From Achromobacter xylosoxidans (GTDB lineage Bacteria; Pseudomonadota; Gammaproteobacteria; Burkholderiales; Burkholderiaceae_B): 64,000 bases of DNA. The stretch covers positions 1,674,001-1,738,000 of the forward strand of contig NZ_CP061008.1 of the NCBI RefSeq assembly GCF_014490035.1, in the 5' to 3' direction. The notes under the pieces are model-generated. The model was not told where the DNA came from. It made no database searches and worked only from the letters and a program-made list of their open reading frames with translations. This document shows, one piece after another, positions 34,901 to 36,824 of the stretch (its first letter is position 1; every line of letters begins with the position of its first letter). A program made the translations under genes and the position numbers.

Positions 34901-36824
34901 CATTTTCCATGGCGTGCAGTCGGTCAACACCATGCTGGGCCAGGGCGACGACACCTACACGGTGCGTCACGCCACGGTCGGCACGGTGACGCTGGTGCAG
35001 GGCGGCGGCGGCAACAATCTGCTGGTGGCCGAGGGCGGCACGGTGGGCGGCGCCGACCGTCCGGTGCTGCTGTTCGGCTCGACCAGCCAGGACGACGCCT
35101 ATTACACCGCGCTGCCAGGCCAGCGCCAGGCGGGCCAGGCGCTGCATTTCGGCGCGGCCGGCAACAACGTGCTGGATGCGCGCACGACCACGCAGGGTGT
35201 CATCCTGTACGGCGGCGCGGGCAATGACCGCATCCTGGGCGGCCTGGGCAACGACCTGATCGCGGGCGGCGGCGGCAGCAATGTCATCGACGCGGGCCAG
35301 GGCAACAACATCGTGTTCGGCAATGCCGGCATGAACATAGACCTGGGCGCGCCGATGGACATGGGCGCCGCGGCGCGGGCGGATCTGCAATCGCTGGCGG
35401 CGCTGACCTTGGTGCTGACGCCGCAGCAGGCCGCAGGCCTGGCCGTGGGCGGGTCGGCGGACAGGCTGGCGGCAGGCGGCAACACGATCATGGCAGGCGA
35501 CGGCAACAACATCGTGTTCGCCAACTTTGGCCGCATCGTGACCGTGGACCCGGTGAACTACCTGCGCGACCGCGGCGACTTCATCGATACGGCGGCGCCG
35601 GGCGCCGGTGCGCGCTATCTGGCGGGCGCCGGACTGCGGATGCTGGAGACGATCAACCTGCCGGCGGGCGGGCTGAATACCATCACCGTGGGCGCGGGCC
35701 GCAATGCCTTGTTCGGCGGCATGGGCGAGGACGTCATCCGCGCGACGGGCGCAGGCGGCTTCAATCTGATCGCCGGTGACGGCGCGCGGGCGCTGTACAC
35801 CGCCGCCGGGCGCATCGCCATGTTCGAAACCTCGTACCCGTCGACGGGCGGCCGGGACAGCCTCTACAACAATGGCGAGGGCGTGATGCTGGGCGGGATG
35901 GGCGCGGACCAGCTGGAAAGCGGCGCGGGCAACAACGTCATGCTGGGCGACAACGGCCGCGTGGCCTTCGTCAACGACCGCGTCAGCCTGATCGAAACCA
36001 CCGATATCGCTTTCGGCGGCGACGACATCCTGCTGGCGGGGACCGGCAGCAACTACATGCTGGGCGGCCTGGGCGCCGACAAGTTCCGCGGCGACTTCTC
36101 CAAGGATGTGATGGTGGGCGACTTCGCGGCGATCTACATCGACCCGGCGAGCGGCCGCGTCATCAACCTGACCCGCTTCGGCCAGGGCGGCAATACACCC
36201 GACCTGATCACGCGCGCCATGGAGAACCTGTTCTCCTGGAACGGCAACTTTGGCGATTGGCCGCGGCCCGCGTTCGGTGCGCTGGCCGGCTGGGGAGCGG
36301 CGGATGGCCAGACGGATGCGCAGGGGCAGGCTTTGGCCGCCCGCGTCAGCCTGGGCGTGGCTCGGCCCGACATCGTAATCGAGCGCCACGACGGCGGGCT
36401 TTCCGATTATGCTTCGTCGGCCGCGCCGCACCAGGTGTCGATGCGCACGGATCAGACGGTGCAGGACGGGGGCCAAGGCTATGCCGGCGGCGCCCAGGCT
36501 GCGTCGCCGACGTCGGCGCCGGTCGAGGATGCCGTGCCGCCGGACGCGGCGCCGGCAGCCGAGGGCGCGGCGCAAACCGGGCAGCCGGACGCCAGGGCGG
36601 ATGCGCAAGCGCCGCTGTCCGGTTCATCAGCGGCCGAGCGGGCGGCGCTGGCCGCAGGCGTGGGCTTGCTGGGCTTGAGCGGGGCGTTGGGCGCGGCCTC
36701 CAAGGGTACGGTCGTGTTCAATTCGAAGACCAACACGTGGGAACCCAAGGCAGCCCGCAAGCGCGGACTGAGCGTGCGCCGCCGGGAACCCGAGCTGACG
36801 GAGACTGGAAGCGAGGATGAATGA
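4911..36824 (+). CDS. Giant LEPR-XLL/DUF4347 surface protein with solenoid and RTX-like repeats (10,637 aa)
   Basis: One uninterrupted ORF encodes 10,637 residues. Residues 34-47 (LFEALERRYLMSAE) are a LEPR-XLL-type motif after a basic N-terminus with no Sec signal peptide. After a Pro-rich linker comes DUF4347 (about 149-335), with His233-Gly in MSHG and Cys276 in LYGCN, a caspase-like pair. Beta-rich repeats built around NTLD/TLDYS motifs follow, then about 40 solenoid repeats of about 62 residues (bases 10400-20970), a mixed beta-rich region with one short coiled coil (about 22925-23090), 44-residue tandem repeats (31981-32690), and RTX-like glycine/aspartate repeats (35200-36130). The C-terminus has a hydrophobic segment (about 10577-10596) and a basic tail. 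The solenoid resembles giant filamentous adhesins. ATGs at 4926 and 4932 are alternative starts; no start has a strong ribosome site. I infer an exported adhesin or S-layer-like surface protein. It overlaps the next gene by eight bases. Confidence 0.93.
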   Translation: MSSDDMSMKKLARKLWTGRSSREVQQSLFRRRPLFEALERRYLMSAELLVPPPPPASDQAPVVAPADPAAGAQGKKPSAPGSHPYLVERAAFKAVTQHSEMLTLEQYAKANATRQGDAKAWLPGQEASQPKPAANIPGYTTNSEQTPVRQIIFVDPAVDNAEQIVQGLYGLISGKTEGLDGLARPTGDGPQLQVLRSHDTEIIVLDGRYDGVDQITQVLGQHQDLAAVQIMSHGSVGSLKLGTATLGSGQLDAYKDQLRAWGDAMSEDGDILLYGCNVAAGRGGIAFVDSLAAITRADVAAATHTVGSAALGGDWVLDYRHGAIEAGTVTVASWNGVMASATGLQSGGSTLQGVAVNDHLIGYGSNNTFVFDNNSTAAVTTIEVRQGMKLDNGVWVRNEDDDNSNNTLDFSGIRGNVTAIISNNDAYQITYSTVDAGNNWTQRVVNVVFKSADGSQNLKIGDKTFNLIGTAQSGKTILDYSGYATGVTVDLSGPTADANGEEIPPPPPTGFGYVRAISGVKGSTQGGNRITVVGDTTVTINSSQDIIKGSGGGNTYIAAAGTLGFNLTQQAGQSGNTLDLSQFGADVTARVQTGGGISVYMGAGVAADGSVNGLAAALVSNLDVQMFFGVAGRTTLDYSAYEDNVTVNLNFQDGNTGLYDASGLGGVLNISNVIGAGGDYGNDIVGSLGDNIITVANSRGQNRISGGGGNDLVIGNLAAGGATEYIAGVESNASLSGDKTSATLTNTPLGAGAASTVTLRGVNAVTLQDYRTIDAAAAAGSAYHAATSVTLDGTNYRGDLTLIGSAGANVLLGGLGHNTFTGYQGANQLWAQAGAQSNTLDENGQWNFTLTNNQLSASYASDGTPLGAGVPVPTLSNTLNGAFSDARLNGGLGSTLIDASAFSGNTVLVSGLMAGGVIRAGSGDNTRHQIMLLGGRYNLYGGTGANAATELVVAADGLTGTDGAGYQSQMAASGGVGYVSFQQTGATGWIQRTANETQATASTYAGISSVRVISGEYGNWIDTSRFAGTAVLDGIAGLSNYFIISNAYATQVIGSAGSNTIELSTGGKSVALDNSQVKIGSGGAQISSVHTNVKDFRFVVEGSSANTVDTTAYTGVTTRTYLSDLTSGYTPAEGPALAFVFPNHGNARVDVGLEGVRTIQDLLDAIGAGIMVNAAGEPLRVAVGGPNAGKLIPASDSTTPWDYLYALTASLDGQGRLQIRYSQDAIAAGYSGAFSLAPGMQAALNADGTVSNSTVSLSDAAYKLGLIAAGQVQSSSDGAGVLTGAALAIGHQTQFVLAGSNSTIRSGGGDNTFVVNYGQGGLNTGAGNSIAAQAGARNSLVVNTSVGAVLSNTNVHFVSGGSAASQVALNGGVFADATVISTSSTGATTLDASAWTQAVTLGSSGGYDTLKGNTNNVSFMVTQPADTAGGTVTVTLASNSGSGNSLQVMALGGSAALSNLISTTGTIAGVTLGANTNKLDYVLDIGSGALDQALTVSGRNVIIRGQSYSVLHNITLDAGYALRLEGEKITVGATSGANIVLAAGAVELAAQRYRPWRSAVAQIYKLDAAITINNATLWAKDTGGSGVSLTSKIDSKDYDLDPLIKNGANQGGVLGTLAGGVNSAFDALMKFLDGAGAMAAWAGIEYNSSIKVGAQARLVSNGDVTITSTTSATVKLSPLVAKIAGIAVGVLQNKSTIDVQGTVIASRSITIKSDLTNEMEIALLPGQIGAVPAVIGVGVAVVISESSVHIGTGARLETGLLHTANPDTGTVSGVGGDVTIQALTSHKSTISISAAGAMAESDDTKPVTGADGKIDPSKETGKYKAGYAKVGVAVGFAYNQLTTEAYMDGTVVTRNAGKVTVEAKAQDAGSAIAVKTILGGRAATGSDFLTSAQTEAKNAAIAKTVSPIVGGALGGLGTGVQYVKSFFSALVSESRGGKFGAKIKEIKQEKDFEDRAKYDSDIQKEIDNPSTEFQVGAALGMAMNNITTTARIGNGVVAATVNTAGGDVTVKAQTQYNTRLTIMSGVDDQAIADKQAFLNKKNNLTTNQPERAPGPDGSDFGAAAAVVIGIDDVATRATVSQLAAINTQGGDVAVTANTLNQIDPMKLWLVNLYAPFDGINAKWNDADGTKAKAEVAGKAAASFLNNLQATLTSTGGISSSFSSWASATAKSKKLALSGAFTVLVQDTKTQAQVAGKINTTLSGGTAGDVTVQAENSSQRLNLVGNIILPSISLGGAKSLQQAAPRGAAESRYSYGKDRVKGFLTPKFQGFDYGSSSKEGSAIGVSVYVNAAKHDTRAVVSDTAEINSGKLTVDADNELISVTLGASGGQAKSLALNGVVLVNSTSATTLAQVGRGARIAAAGAADIQATDATWVGTVAGAAAGSQAVGVGMSVSINDVNRWTQALIGDTLRVADGAPTGLPVGSFSAASLTIRAENKGFVGNLAVAGSRVSSPVAGAGGGTGAGAGGTGGAGGTGTSIDDIKLPTGQGDAAPGANDPAPAPTTSLGSKLEGLSGQATQLTQDAGAAPGSPAPAGGASQQSKAGVAISGAVAVNMVNDFAQGYINAAGMNITIGGDAKIEALNGTHSLALSGSAALAQSDTAKSNVAVAGAYSMNMMGGEARAQVLAVGELVVAADLALAARRTGVAVTIAAGMAGAKGQKGVAVAGSAAVGVADYANIALLGNAAKVSARDVTLEARDLSVLATVAGAVASSDGKAGVGAAVAVNVSSSKVEAGIRQVTELLYTGRVDVSAESTQVAVGFAGALGAARDGTGAGGSVSVNVMSNRIESYLVNSKIVYNGAASGSHDVTVRAQDKTTLVAVTGAAGVGKKAGVGIAVSYNEIGNAVMAGIQGSTVDTGGHGAVKVSAKDTSSLGGGAVGVGVGMGEAKFAGAGSVQVNRVGSAVAAYVLPSRDGNGAVTARSRIDASSLTVEAIENNTLVAVTGGVAVTAGGSVAVGASVSVNEFSSRTSALIEYADVDVSGKVDVSAHSSPLLVSVGAAGALSKKFALAGAVNVNMMRAATEARISDSTVKAGSRAGFTGDAVRVNASDASALYAITVAGAIATQGAAVGLAVAVNIMGGNTAFDRNLLAFDNTTLADSGAAVTTVGVADNGGAAANPKVAAAILRSDVHAVQGNVNVFAGLVDPMAAGGNAQLNGGSQLPVGDGDIRVDQGGSTLTFTGDAAAVINGAKDDSGNAGMPAQTGAAGGEFSGWQTGDGVYLSSGAGNITLADGSALRNDRVYYVIRRAAPDGQAIIQLADTQEDALRGKALQFGSVANLAAIGFAHVRMQEATSVNLQPFHGVDAGVTVNAATHTLTLTQPFAGVQEGSAIVYSGSVGGNGQIEDVLANRILAQGKDVLKVGVTYYVFNLSADQRSFQLRDGQGNLVDFSGAAVGGALQRFSVNNPAGAALNPDGSLTLPKAHGLATGDKVAVNLAANGVLTGLSNDHVYVVEVVNSTTLRFKDVNGTPVALGTLGYVSEFNAGTKRYEYFLADANGVKLLDAQNKPISVNPDAMIAFTQVALVRQTSQTSTSTGSDGTQNTSITQGTPTDATLSASSAQSQVIGENSFSFASDAGLATGDVVIYRSQGANIAGLVDGQRYYVINASQGGAFRYQLASSLDNARDGIAMKLGAATGTGGISLQKAVDRITSGGLISLDIGTLTQGHALSNSMLSITVAGAGGKSLGGAGAVGVNISRSEVSAIIDNTGAAAGQKVRAEAGAVSVSAQDASRIVTATGALGISTTQGASAAIGASVSVADMRNDVRAAIAQATVEAQAVQVRAEERASIYNVSVGLAGGAGVAVSGSLAVNTIKNTVHAQIRDSSVTATSGDIRIAARDVASIAALAGNVAVSVGGRVAAGMAFAVNQIFDTVYAGALRSSLSATGDIVVLASFAKPDDLSPGLNAQISAMAVSGAVAAGGSGANVGFGGSAVLNWIANSIKAEIGETAAGQDVTAGGDIVVRASDESTINSLAGAVALGLGSQGASVAVGASLSYNYLGGAPAGNAREHSISAQIRDTQGAVRGAHVQVASLFKGQIHNVTVAGSVAVGTAAVSVGGAVSVNRLNSKNEAGIRNARLVEALSAGGAPGVAVQARDDGYVLAVAGGLGVAVSPGSGAGIAAGVSATHNTVNNQTRAYIDGSSASNGSLRTEIGSANGLAVDAINDSRIVSVSIGVAAAVAVGQGFAGAGAGAGSGNTIGGSVEATLKNVSPLNNGYLDGDVRVNAENTGTIVTVAGALAVAVSAGGMGAGASVGVSVAISEISTTVRARVDDSILRTRGGSQGVTVSASDRAAITAIAVGGAVSVQAGSAGVAIAVGTSVAVNKVFNTVQAEIRGGRIETGGARLSVSAIQQADILSVVLGASVAVSVGDSANAAIGGGGALARNVISASVKAGIADAVIDTRDAGGARGALDVRALGLSQIDAVVLGMSASVSVSHYAAASASVGVAMAENVIGYDVNSAGQVVALGAGRPVNEIAASIDRSAVIAGAVTVDASNVKFKADGSVDRQQSIDAVVVAGAVAVSVAYAPPIVDGASLAVSGAGAGARAVNKIKTSITASITDQGQAHAWDAGSVSVTATDQSRIDSTIAAVAISVAVSLGATASLSVAVSLAQNEVANDTLAKVDGVNFTGAPVITVKADSKADIHTVAVAVSIAAGVSLGGVSLAGGGADARNVIGSSAVAIMENSRVSGNGANALTIDADMSGTIKATVVVASVAFTAAGGSLAIGASLADNEITQAAGARASLANTQVSNLGAINVTADTVQTLEAVVVAGAVGIAYQGLALAAAGSSAYNTSRAVTRAEVNGLTQIDPNVRGAASLNIKASNKSTLKATAAGASLAGTSQGLALSVGVALASNKALGAVEAALSNSVLSAGAGVQMTRATVTAEDTTTLEAKAIGASLAFAMQGGSLSVGASVARNVAAMSVQSSVTGSTLNVSDAVAVSAKETATLDGVSVAASVAAGFGGVAVSGAGAESTQTVANDVGGYISGSTVTAGTGVSVKADNTSSISAVAGAVSVSATGAGLGASIGVTIAKNTFGVHSDDGVNRANRALAYIDNSTISVAKGNVDVLATSSETLTSVNFAGSVAVAGFGGSAAGSGVQVSNRFATATSAYIQGSEAIAGIIGGAGSVNVRAQDSSTILKSGAYGVAVAASLPVPGNFGLNLALAVTLVDSVAANEVSAYINTANGKNVGAQDAVSVVAVEKTEFKGLDAVTASVAVGGGIAASGAGVRVTNNTRNAVSARVSGAGKVGALGKVEVKADTQVRADIDLTQVSVAVGMVGAAIGVGIAENIARDTTTATVDATTVSAPLVDLNALVSVDFSQTQTAGVAATTGLAVNVNKALVDIATTTLAEARNGAVLQGLSVTTPGLGETPGMVNINAQGTYYGRAYSKAITGGVIGVGVMNAETRLGGSLKASVDNATLQGAIIGVTAKGTTERNGEAGLLAEARSLEVGGVTVSIDSASLTTSLDTRVQIGNNARIDGTLLSITADQVQSVDVKMDAGTIALVAGRQGKIDVDLGGKSAIEIGGGAHVIGNKLDIRSNNTVRGTSTLSGYSVRVAGADVSKHTVTIKPESSITVTGARQANSTLDTAGMTVVQARGNFDTPGMLDLVATNDIIYTQRNKITGVAGVSVTLSTNKLSTDGALAQVKVNGAFLRNAFGDVVMAANTRGVTTTISDLLVVSVSSFSKSDSNNNLTVRNAIQIDNASIEGDNILALAGNGKATDPLSTGYLLANDNVSFTLVGIAQVPAVDSGAKARQINTVLIDGVAANGSVLKAQRNVRLETNPSKLDQARVNGSVQVIGLNLNPTVKLAEGVVDTTSSKVATGAATRIIAGVNNAANLFVIPAELLEELGYTSATLPAAGAPLRFDSNSPAVRAILEKLLGAGKTSLDGAPGTVNIDVRYELTAFSASDIKVNVTAGMIIEHNGSYYRYNSPNSRDLDLAAEDYANSSYWMYLSNPTAAQVGDAMKSNFGSFAAGNVGKLYFVLKTVDIAQPTLRYASQQNVISEQIRTLTRMQAEHASNPQAVARYQANIAALQQQLQSIQMGVKLQNGQIRYLDSFSTFFIDMPDMYASGGSVYVNATDTGGVYRSGIDARANTQINIVNDSPMLMNVRDAVVLDGTIIRPGSDGQLKVFKTGHLYVNDVSVKGASGADTAEVSISQIKNGWAADPFGGALNDPDDPTNSVAKMIANAPVDLSLMGAVVNPLGKVSVINALGSINVSGTIQALSLDIVAKGNFSLQSEGWYNSGADPTFLNDKWQNVINALKNSGTSTGIDDTMQNVLLKWGYTKLEPFSKYLNDNPAARDSRIFALGAISISALTLNIDGKIQSGVTDAYIKIDSSFRGDQDKALQDGNGYAINGVSFSADGSLNRYGAITGRFDYATQTIILDPVRLAGGSISLTGQIVSVGNGNLVVANGYASVHIDNQTTYALVTHDIDVSTYRRGRIEIIDTSRGQKDLYELQGLNNVVHTVWNKFVQVTPDPADPLALSWIWVYENAAGQRDAGGLSNSAGTLQDGRTLTLSYKPQTGQMMVWVMGWTSGETTTTVYTTKRFNLFGDWDPLGWLTDNDTTKSGPVTVYETPRPVLVSTVLAYDGINSVPDALKQQLAASGKLNEALLPSTIEGSGTQSLVEDANGDIVGPDGKHYRLESSGGTALDTSAFSVAYRKFNTGVIVRNDGPHTSGGGWLRTKTTTLTQVVEKKQQELFTFYVPASQEITLSFMGSSNSDNAIYIRSNGNVTLAGNLIVGNGKTVRIEAVSASTPTSITMQGEVGIMARDANGQMPSGASAVVNVDAIALGGAINLNIMGSSGYTRAEARNDIRLNYFSDGGASSWASLKKVASSAGTVYIEALNGIFSHASAGNDTVVSGNRIELNAGYGAIGTASKALVIHARQGFAAQAGLAGGPAGADKSIYLAQNVLNADLTLVKPVNWSNPQAAVYAELGGVHISLNGGSLLDGELADTRTATEKAYPTVTAKILAELSAQLAQYDSYWSGVRSLQTATVTLGGAGTYLSTQAEGGQYLAIGMTADEYAAVLQAAVDGHRLVRLAYNNSLNGNARTEILGYLGLVAGSGANGVYRFSFTLYDPSNPGAGPVSLASLGYTAGSQGVLYGPSYALAGATEQSNANLPISFTLPTGALTTQQGSDTLRLQLTADQMTQFAAKADPSIVDYAQRVLAGMRSYTSILVGGQVLAIDQILPTESWWGSNSFDTVLIRLKSPYVGDLTTADPNGHRELNIVLSNGADTAGAASYTGTTDTVRPAVPAAGAVGTPQAGDQDISSAIVNAILQHNLANPNDQIATGAGSLYANLTSTAPNSAWSVIERSVVSNQLLLSGTQLGWSMPGGVSSVAAYNQWMNNAGNGLIGSEITFTIDGVSYTRRIESLSLVQADGSPATSLYNSQNHVSVTFSGAAVETKNYYIRNGAGTVVSTRLPTELAYGLTGLGKGASSGAATLAVAYTVQRGFGASALKQGVLTSDIPTSYWGWYGSNLLPFHTYTEKSGVGAGYAEYVDMGNSFSWDLTGAGLSDSARTQLANSIKALLQSGQSISLAGLELYMTNQNGALQGHELGVYDNGTLHILTIVDANGNPLTAASSDSDWLTGRITFSGKVYAQKSQLMDLDVYKNTNVHDPVATGAYTPTLQGKTVNAGIRLVDSGFAQQSLTQFGVATLTLPGTDRLVQGQRIELSFANSTQTVIYYVQSVNGRVVTLSDSVDGAFNGGDPVTVGKILALAGNSPGAVTVRLLDAAASGASVQADNVITLTDMNIVPVTDASGQVTGYRALQDFDRVYLNDVRLQTGKVSSLQTNVAYYVLVGANNTIQLFASKEQAVLYQQIQALNQTAEGQALAKALFTDAGITGELLRGFAAADVRGMFTVSTHLFQTQAAGSTEGLSAQLQALHEQLRNQGFDPNYLPAALDIAAAKDLVKSTRNQVVYDYVVDKELAQTAEYHNYWRDRLESVAGTAVSGLTAVADGSFKLADMNIVDDGSGQLRALRTGDEIYFRHSVGDVRADTAYYAIVGADGTIRLAASLADAMLYQTGAGQNDGLLALYPNLGQAITLTFDASSLNGAGVEAYTRVYSVRADAPPQTAQEIALYGQTYDAGHFFYFSTATLRNIENNLLYPVSAAINEQVFDLEVSGEGAPPADRFLNVKAGADIVLRTSGQGSIGAELGDYTLQLPNLGGLSEADRANVFDSLPEADKAILSRANAVNLAGVYHTLYRYIGPAGTMPLDRASVDFSDTSLWQRFEPLFSNDASLMLGRTLAANSAVQFLFAERFDLYQNSRDVFIYNSKMLEGATAGQRSQLQANIDAARASGVQVVDIGSGFLDPVWSQISVPYMAQDGASPQALSTGMLVGDMRDPRYLTLKLTRSLAVQAVNGVVSAYSDTTVGLDSPQGSIRLGDIHAKEGITITVSAQGGSIIGTDAGTLESAGQVSLVADKDVVGSTRDANGIYQYDGAKHLQLNLAAGHSLYVEAGGVARVSQVGAQDLNLVLAHTKGTAAGGSSYQADANLLVGQVVSAGSVTLQAGQSILNATAQGQRQYANVVLSDLGAADLAALGYTREVVLIAGQSVGQLGADLSQQGTPLLISISQGDEQAVVRASAAQGVNLYGMHSLRLGGIDVVDANGVRGDARIYALDSILNGTPSGQAAITARNVWLETLSGTIGGLGSPLLTDLSGHLVASAQGSISLSQLGVHDLTLSRVESRSRDEVHLASQASIVNDKTAHPGVSSGRTDAVVTGGSLYFTAGGSVGGYAQSDVAGVQVNDALIVAAVGPQATINALAGGDVALVQAGAATDAQGVSQALSMNIGRIEANNAWLVARHEAGQTAASGDIVLAADSVISVMGALSLLAGNNLSVAGRSGLMPGALIQAGQRMNLRVDRDDRGQAGYGKAAVADINGRLLAPQVYVYGSATGDNAITFGASAEIGGGVDGNGALVQGLLLDVTGGSGRDRVTLRAQLIDQQDTVVRTLDGDDAVVFDASDLRGNALVQTGLGDDAVSVLNTRIAGALTVLADEGDNTVLLEAAAVGGDTVITTGSGFDQITVLASGLAGALTVDAGDGGNVVVLDRATVGGNTVITTGSSVDQITVLASGLAGALTVDAGDGGNIVLLDRATVGGDTVITTGSGVDQITVLASGLTGALTVDAGDGGNIVLLERATVGGNTVITTGSGVDQITVLASGLAGALTVEAGDGGNVVVLDRATVGGDTVITTGSGFDQITVLASGLAGALTVDAGEGGNIVVLDRATVGGNTIITTGSGADLITLSESDFLGHLAVDAGAGDDKIWMSRILLARGATVQGGEGDDYIYLSARALAGGISLRGNDGNDLIVLDQLPSLTSQQGSPGATDRVDVDGGRGADHIVVNLNAALTSIIVNVHDSDDHGRENLADVNKLTINGTTQDESFLVRANHVAKITPQGAGYADSVQRVNYDRSMTGGLRLNAVDGGNRFYIDDTGTHVVIDGGLGSDPAKHNEYQVGQLYALDRQLPQVAAGDQIGTVLTTQGYLSRGNSYGMTLYGAENSSNVFRVYSNAAPLALHGGKRDDEFMVYAFKQAQAQADGGRGYVVNGPVAIDGGAGLNTYTMLGSEDADAFALTQEGIRGAGLNTSYQNIQRVNLDAREGNDHIYVLSTRSNVITTLIGGSGSDTFDLSGDVAGNTIVTGRDGSRDVFDGAQPVSITAQPGELDADGGNTLSLSVSLDASVLPRPASGQAYVSLSSAMVASALYGSVSQGAGLSSADALAAAMQGLQGRGVLLSTDGGQTWHQSVVLAFDANGTGAHAWGVAQQVLIKVEGGAGVGLPPVSLAGLDLHLSASLFTTLPGLQDVALPPILVRVADPAYAGAANEPGKVRSPRATDQPVITVDPATGVSYANYGDQPHDVSGIQGSLLIEGATLDRPGYDSALHAGVGLPSESDGVLGARDQGAVSTAPVNDRIRIFDDGATAGKTGMQDQVDNLSGLGRLYGNAQAADFGRITGLGMTPGLGGAGGTVSLSGQAGTHVYDRGVIFHGVQSVNTMLGQGDDTYTVRHATVGTVTLVQGGGGNNLLVAEGGTVGGADRPVLLFGSTSQDDAYYTALPGQRQAGQALHFGAAGNNVLDARTTTQGVILYGGAGNDRILGGLGNDLIAGGGGSNVIDAGQGNNIVFGNAGMNIDLGAPMDMGAAARADLQSLAALTLVLTPQQAAGLAVGGSADRLAAGGNTIMAGDGNNIVFANFGRIVTVDPVNYLRDRGDFIDTAAPGAGARYLAGAGLRMLETINLPAGGLNTITVGAGRNALFGGMGEDVIRATGAGGFNLIAGDGARALYTAAGRIAMFETSYPSTGGRDSLYNNGEGVMLGGMGADQLESGAGNNVMLGDNGRVAFVNDRVSLIETTDIAFGGDDILLAGTGSNYMLGGLGADKFRGDFSKDVMVGDFAAIYIDPASGRVINLTRFGQGGNTPDLITRAMENLFSWNGNFGDWPRPAFGALAGWGAADGQTDAQGQALAARVSLGVARPDIVIERHDGGLSDYASSAAPHQVSMRTDQTVQDGGQGYAGGAQAASPTSAPVEDAVPPDAAPAAEGAAQTGQPDARADAQAPLSGSSAAERAALAAGVGLLGLSGALGAASKGTVVFNSKTNTWEPKAARKRGLSVRRREPELTETGSEDE
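10400..20970 (+). repeat. Degenerate ~62-residue solenoid repeats within the giant protein
   Basis: At protein level a unit recurs about 40 times by eye: a Val/Ala/Gly-rich strand pair (such as VAGAVAVSVGG), an Asn anchor in a VNxIxNxVxAxI-like segment, a short variable turn, then VxVxAxDxSxI. The units are diverged at DNA level. The array is broken between about 14200 and 15900 by a different cassette. The pattern is that expected of a right-handed beta-solenoid fibre, which is an inference from periodicity. Confidence 0.7.
14540..15860 (+). repeat. Cassette of four GD..YYV modules inserted in the solenoid
   Basis: Four modules of about 50-65 residues share a pattern of a GDxVxY-like strand, a Gly/Asn turn, a YYV (or VYVV) strand and a final strand of the FQL/IQL/RFK kind. 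They start near 14548, 14877, 15178 and 15634. The same module type reappears twice near 28180-28395 and 28820-29010. Confidence 0.6.
28170..29012 (+). repeat. Pair of duplicated modules with the shared motif DMNIV
   Basis: Two segments about 650 bases apart encode related modules: each begins with (T/A)DMNIV, continues through a GD/FD..VYL or IYF strand, a YYVLVG or YYAIVG strand and ends in LFASKEQAVLYQ or LAASLADAMLYQ. They are an internal duplication of the YYV module type seen in the cassette near 15000. Confidence 0.65.
31981..32690 (+). repeat. 132-bp tandem repeat array in the giant gene
   Basis: Units begin at 31981, 32113, 32245, 32377, 32509 and 32641, exactly 132 bases (44 codons) apart. 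Five are complete and nearly identical at DNA level; the sixth diverges after about 40 bases, and a more diverged unit precedes the array. Each encodes TVITTGSG, DQITVLASGL and ALTVDAGDGG strands and a VLDRATVGG turn. The near identity points to recent duplication or gene conversion. Confidence 0.9.
35200..36130 (+). repeat. C-terminal RTX/hemolysin-type repeats of the giant protein
   Basis: Several GGxGxDxI-like nonapeptides occur, such as GGAGNDRIL, GGLGNDLIA, GGMGEDVIR, GGMGADQLE and GGLGADKFR, in four clusters separated by longer loops. In type I-secreted proteins such repeats bind calcium and fold after export. Several units have Asn or Ser in place of Asp, so calcium capacity may be reduced. 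Confidence 0.8.
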
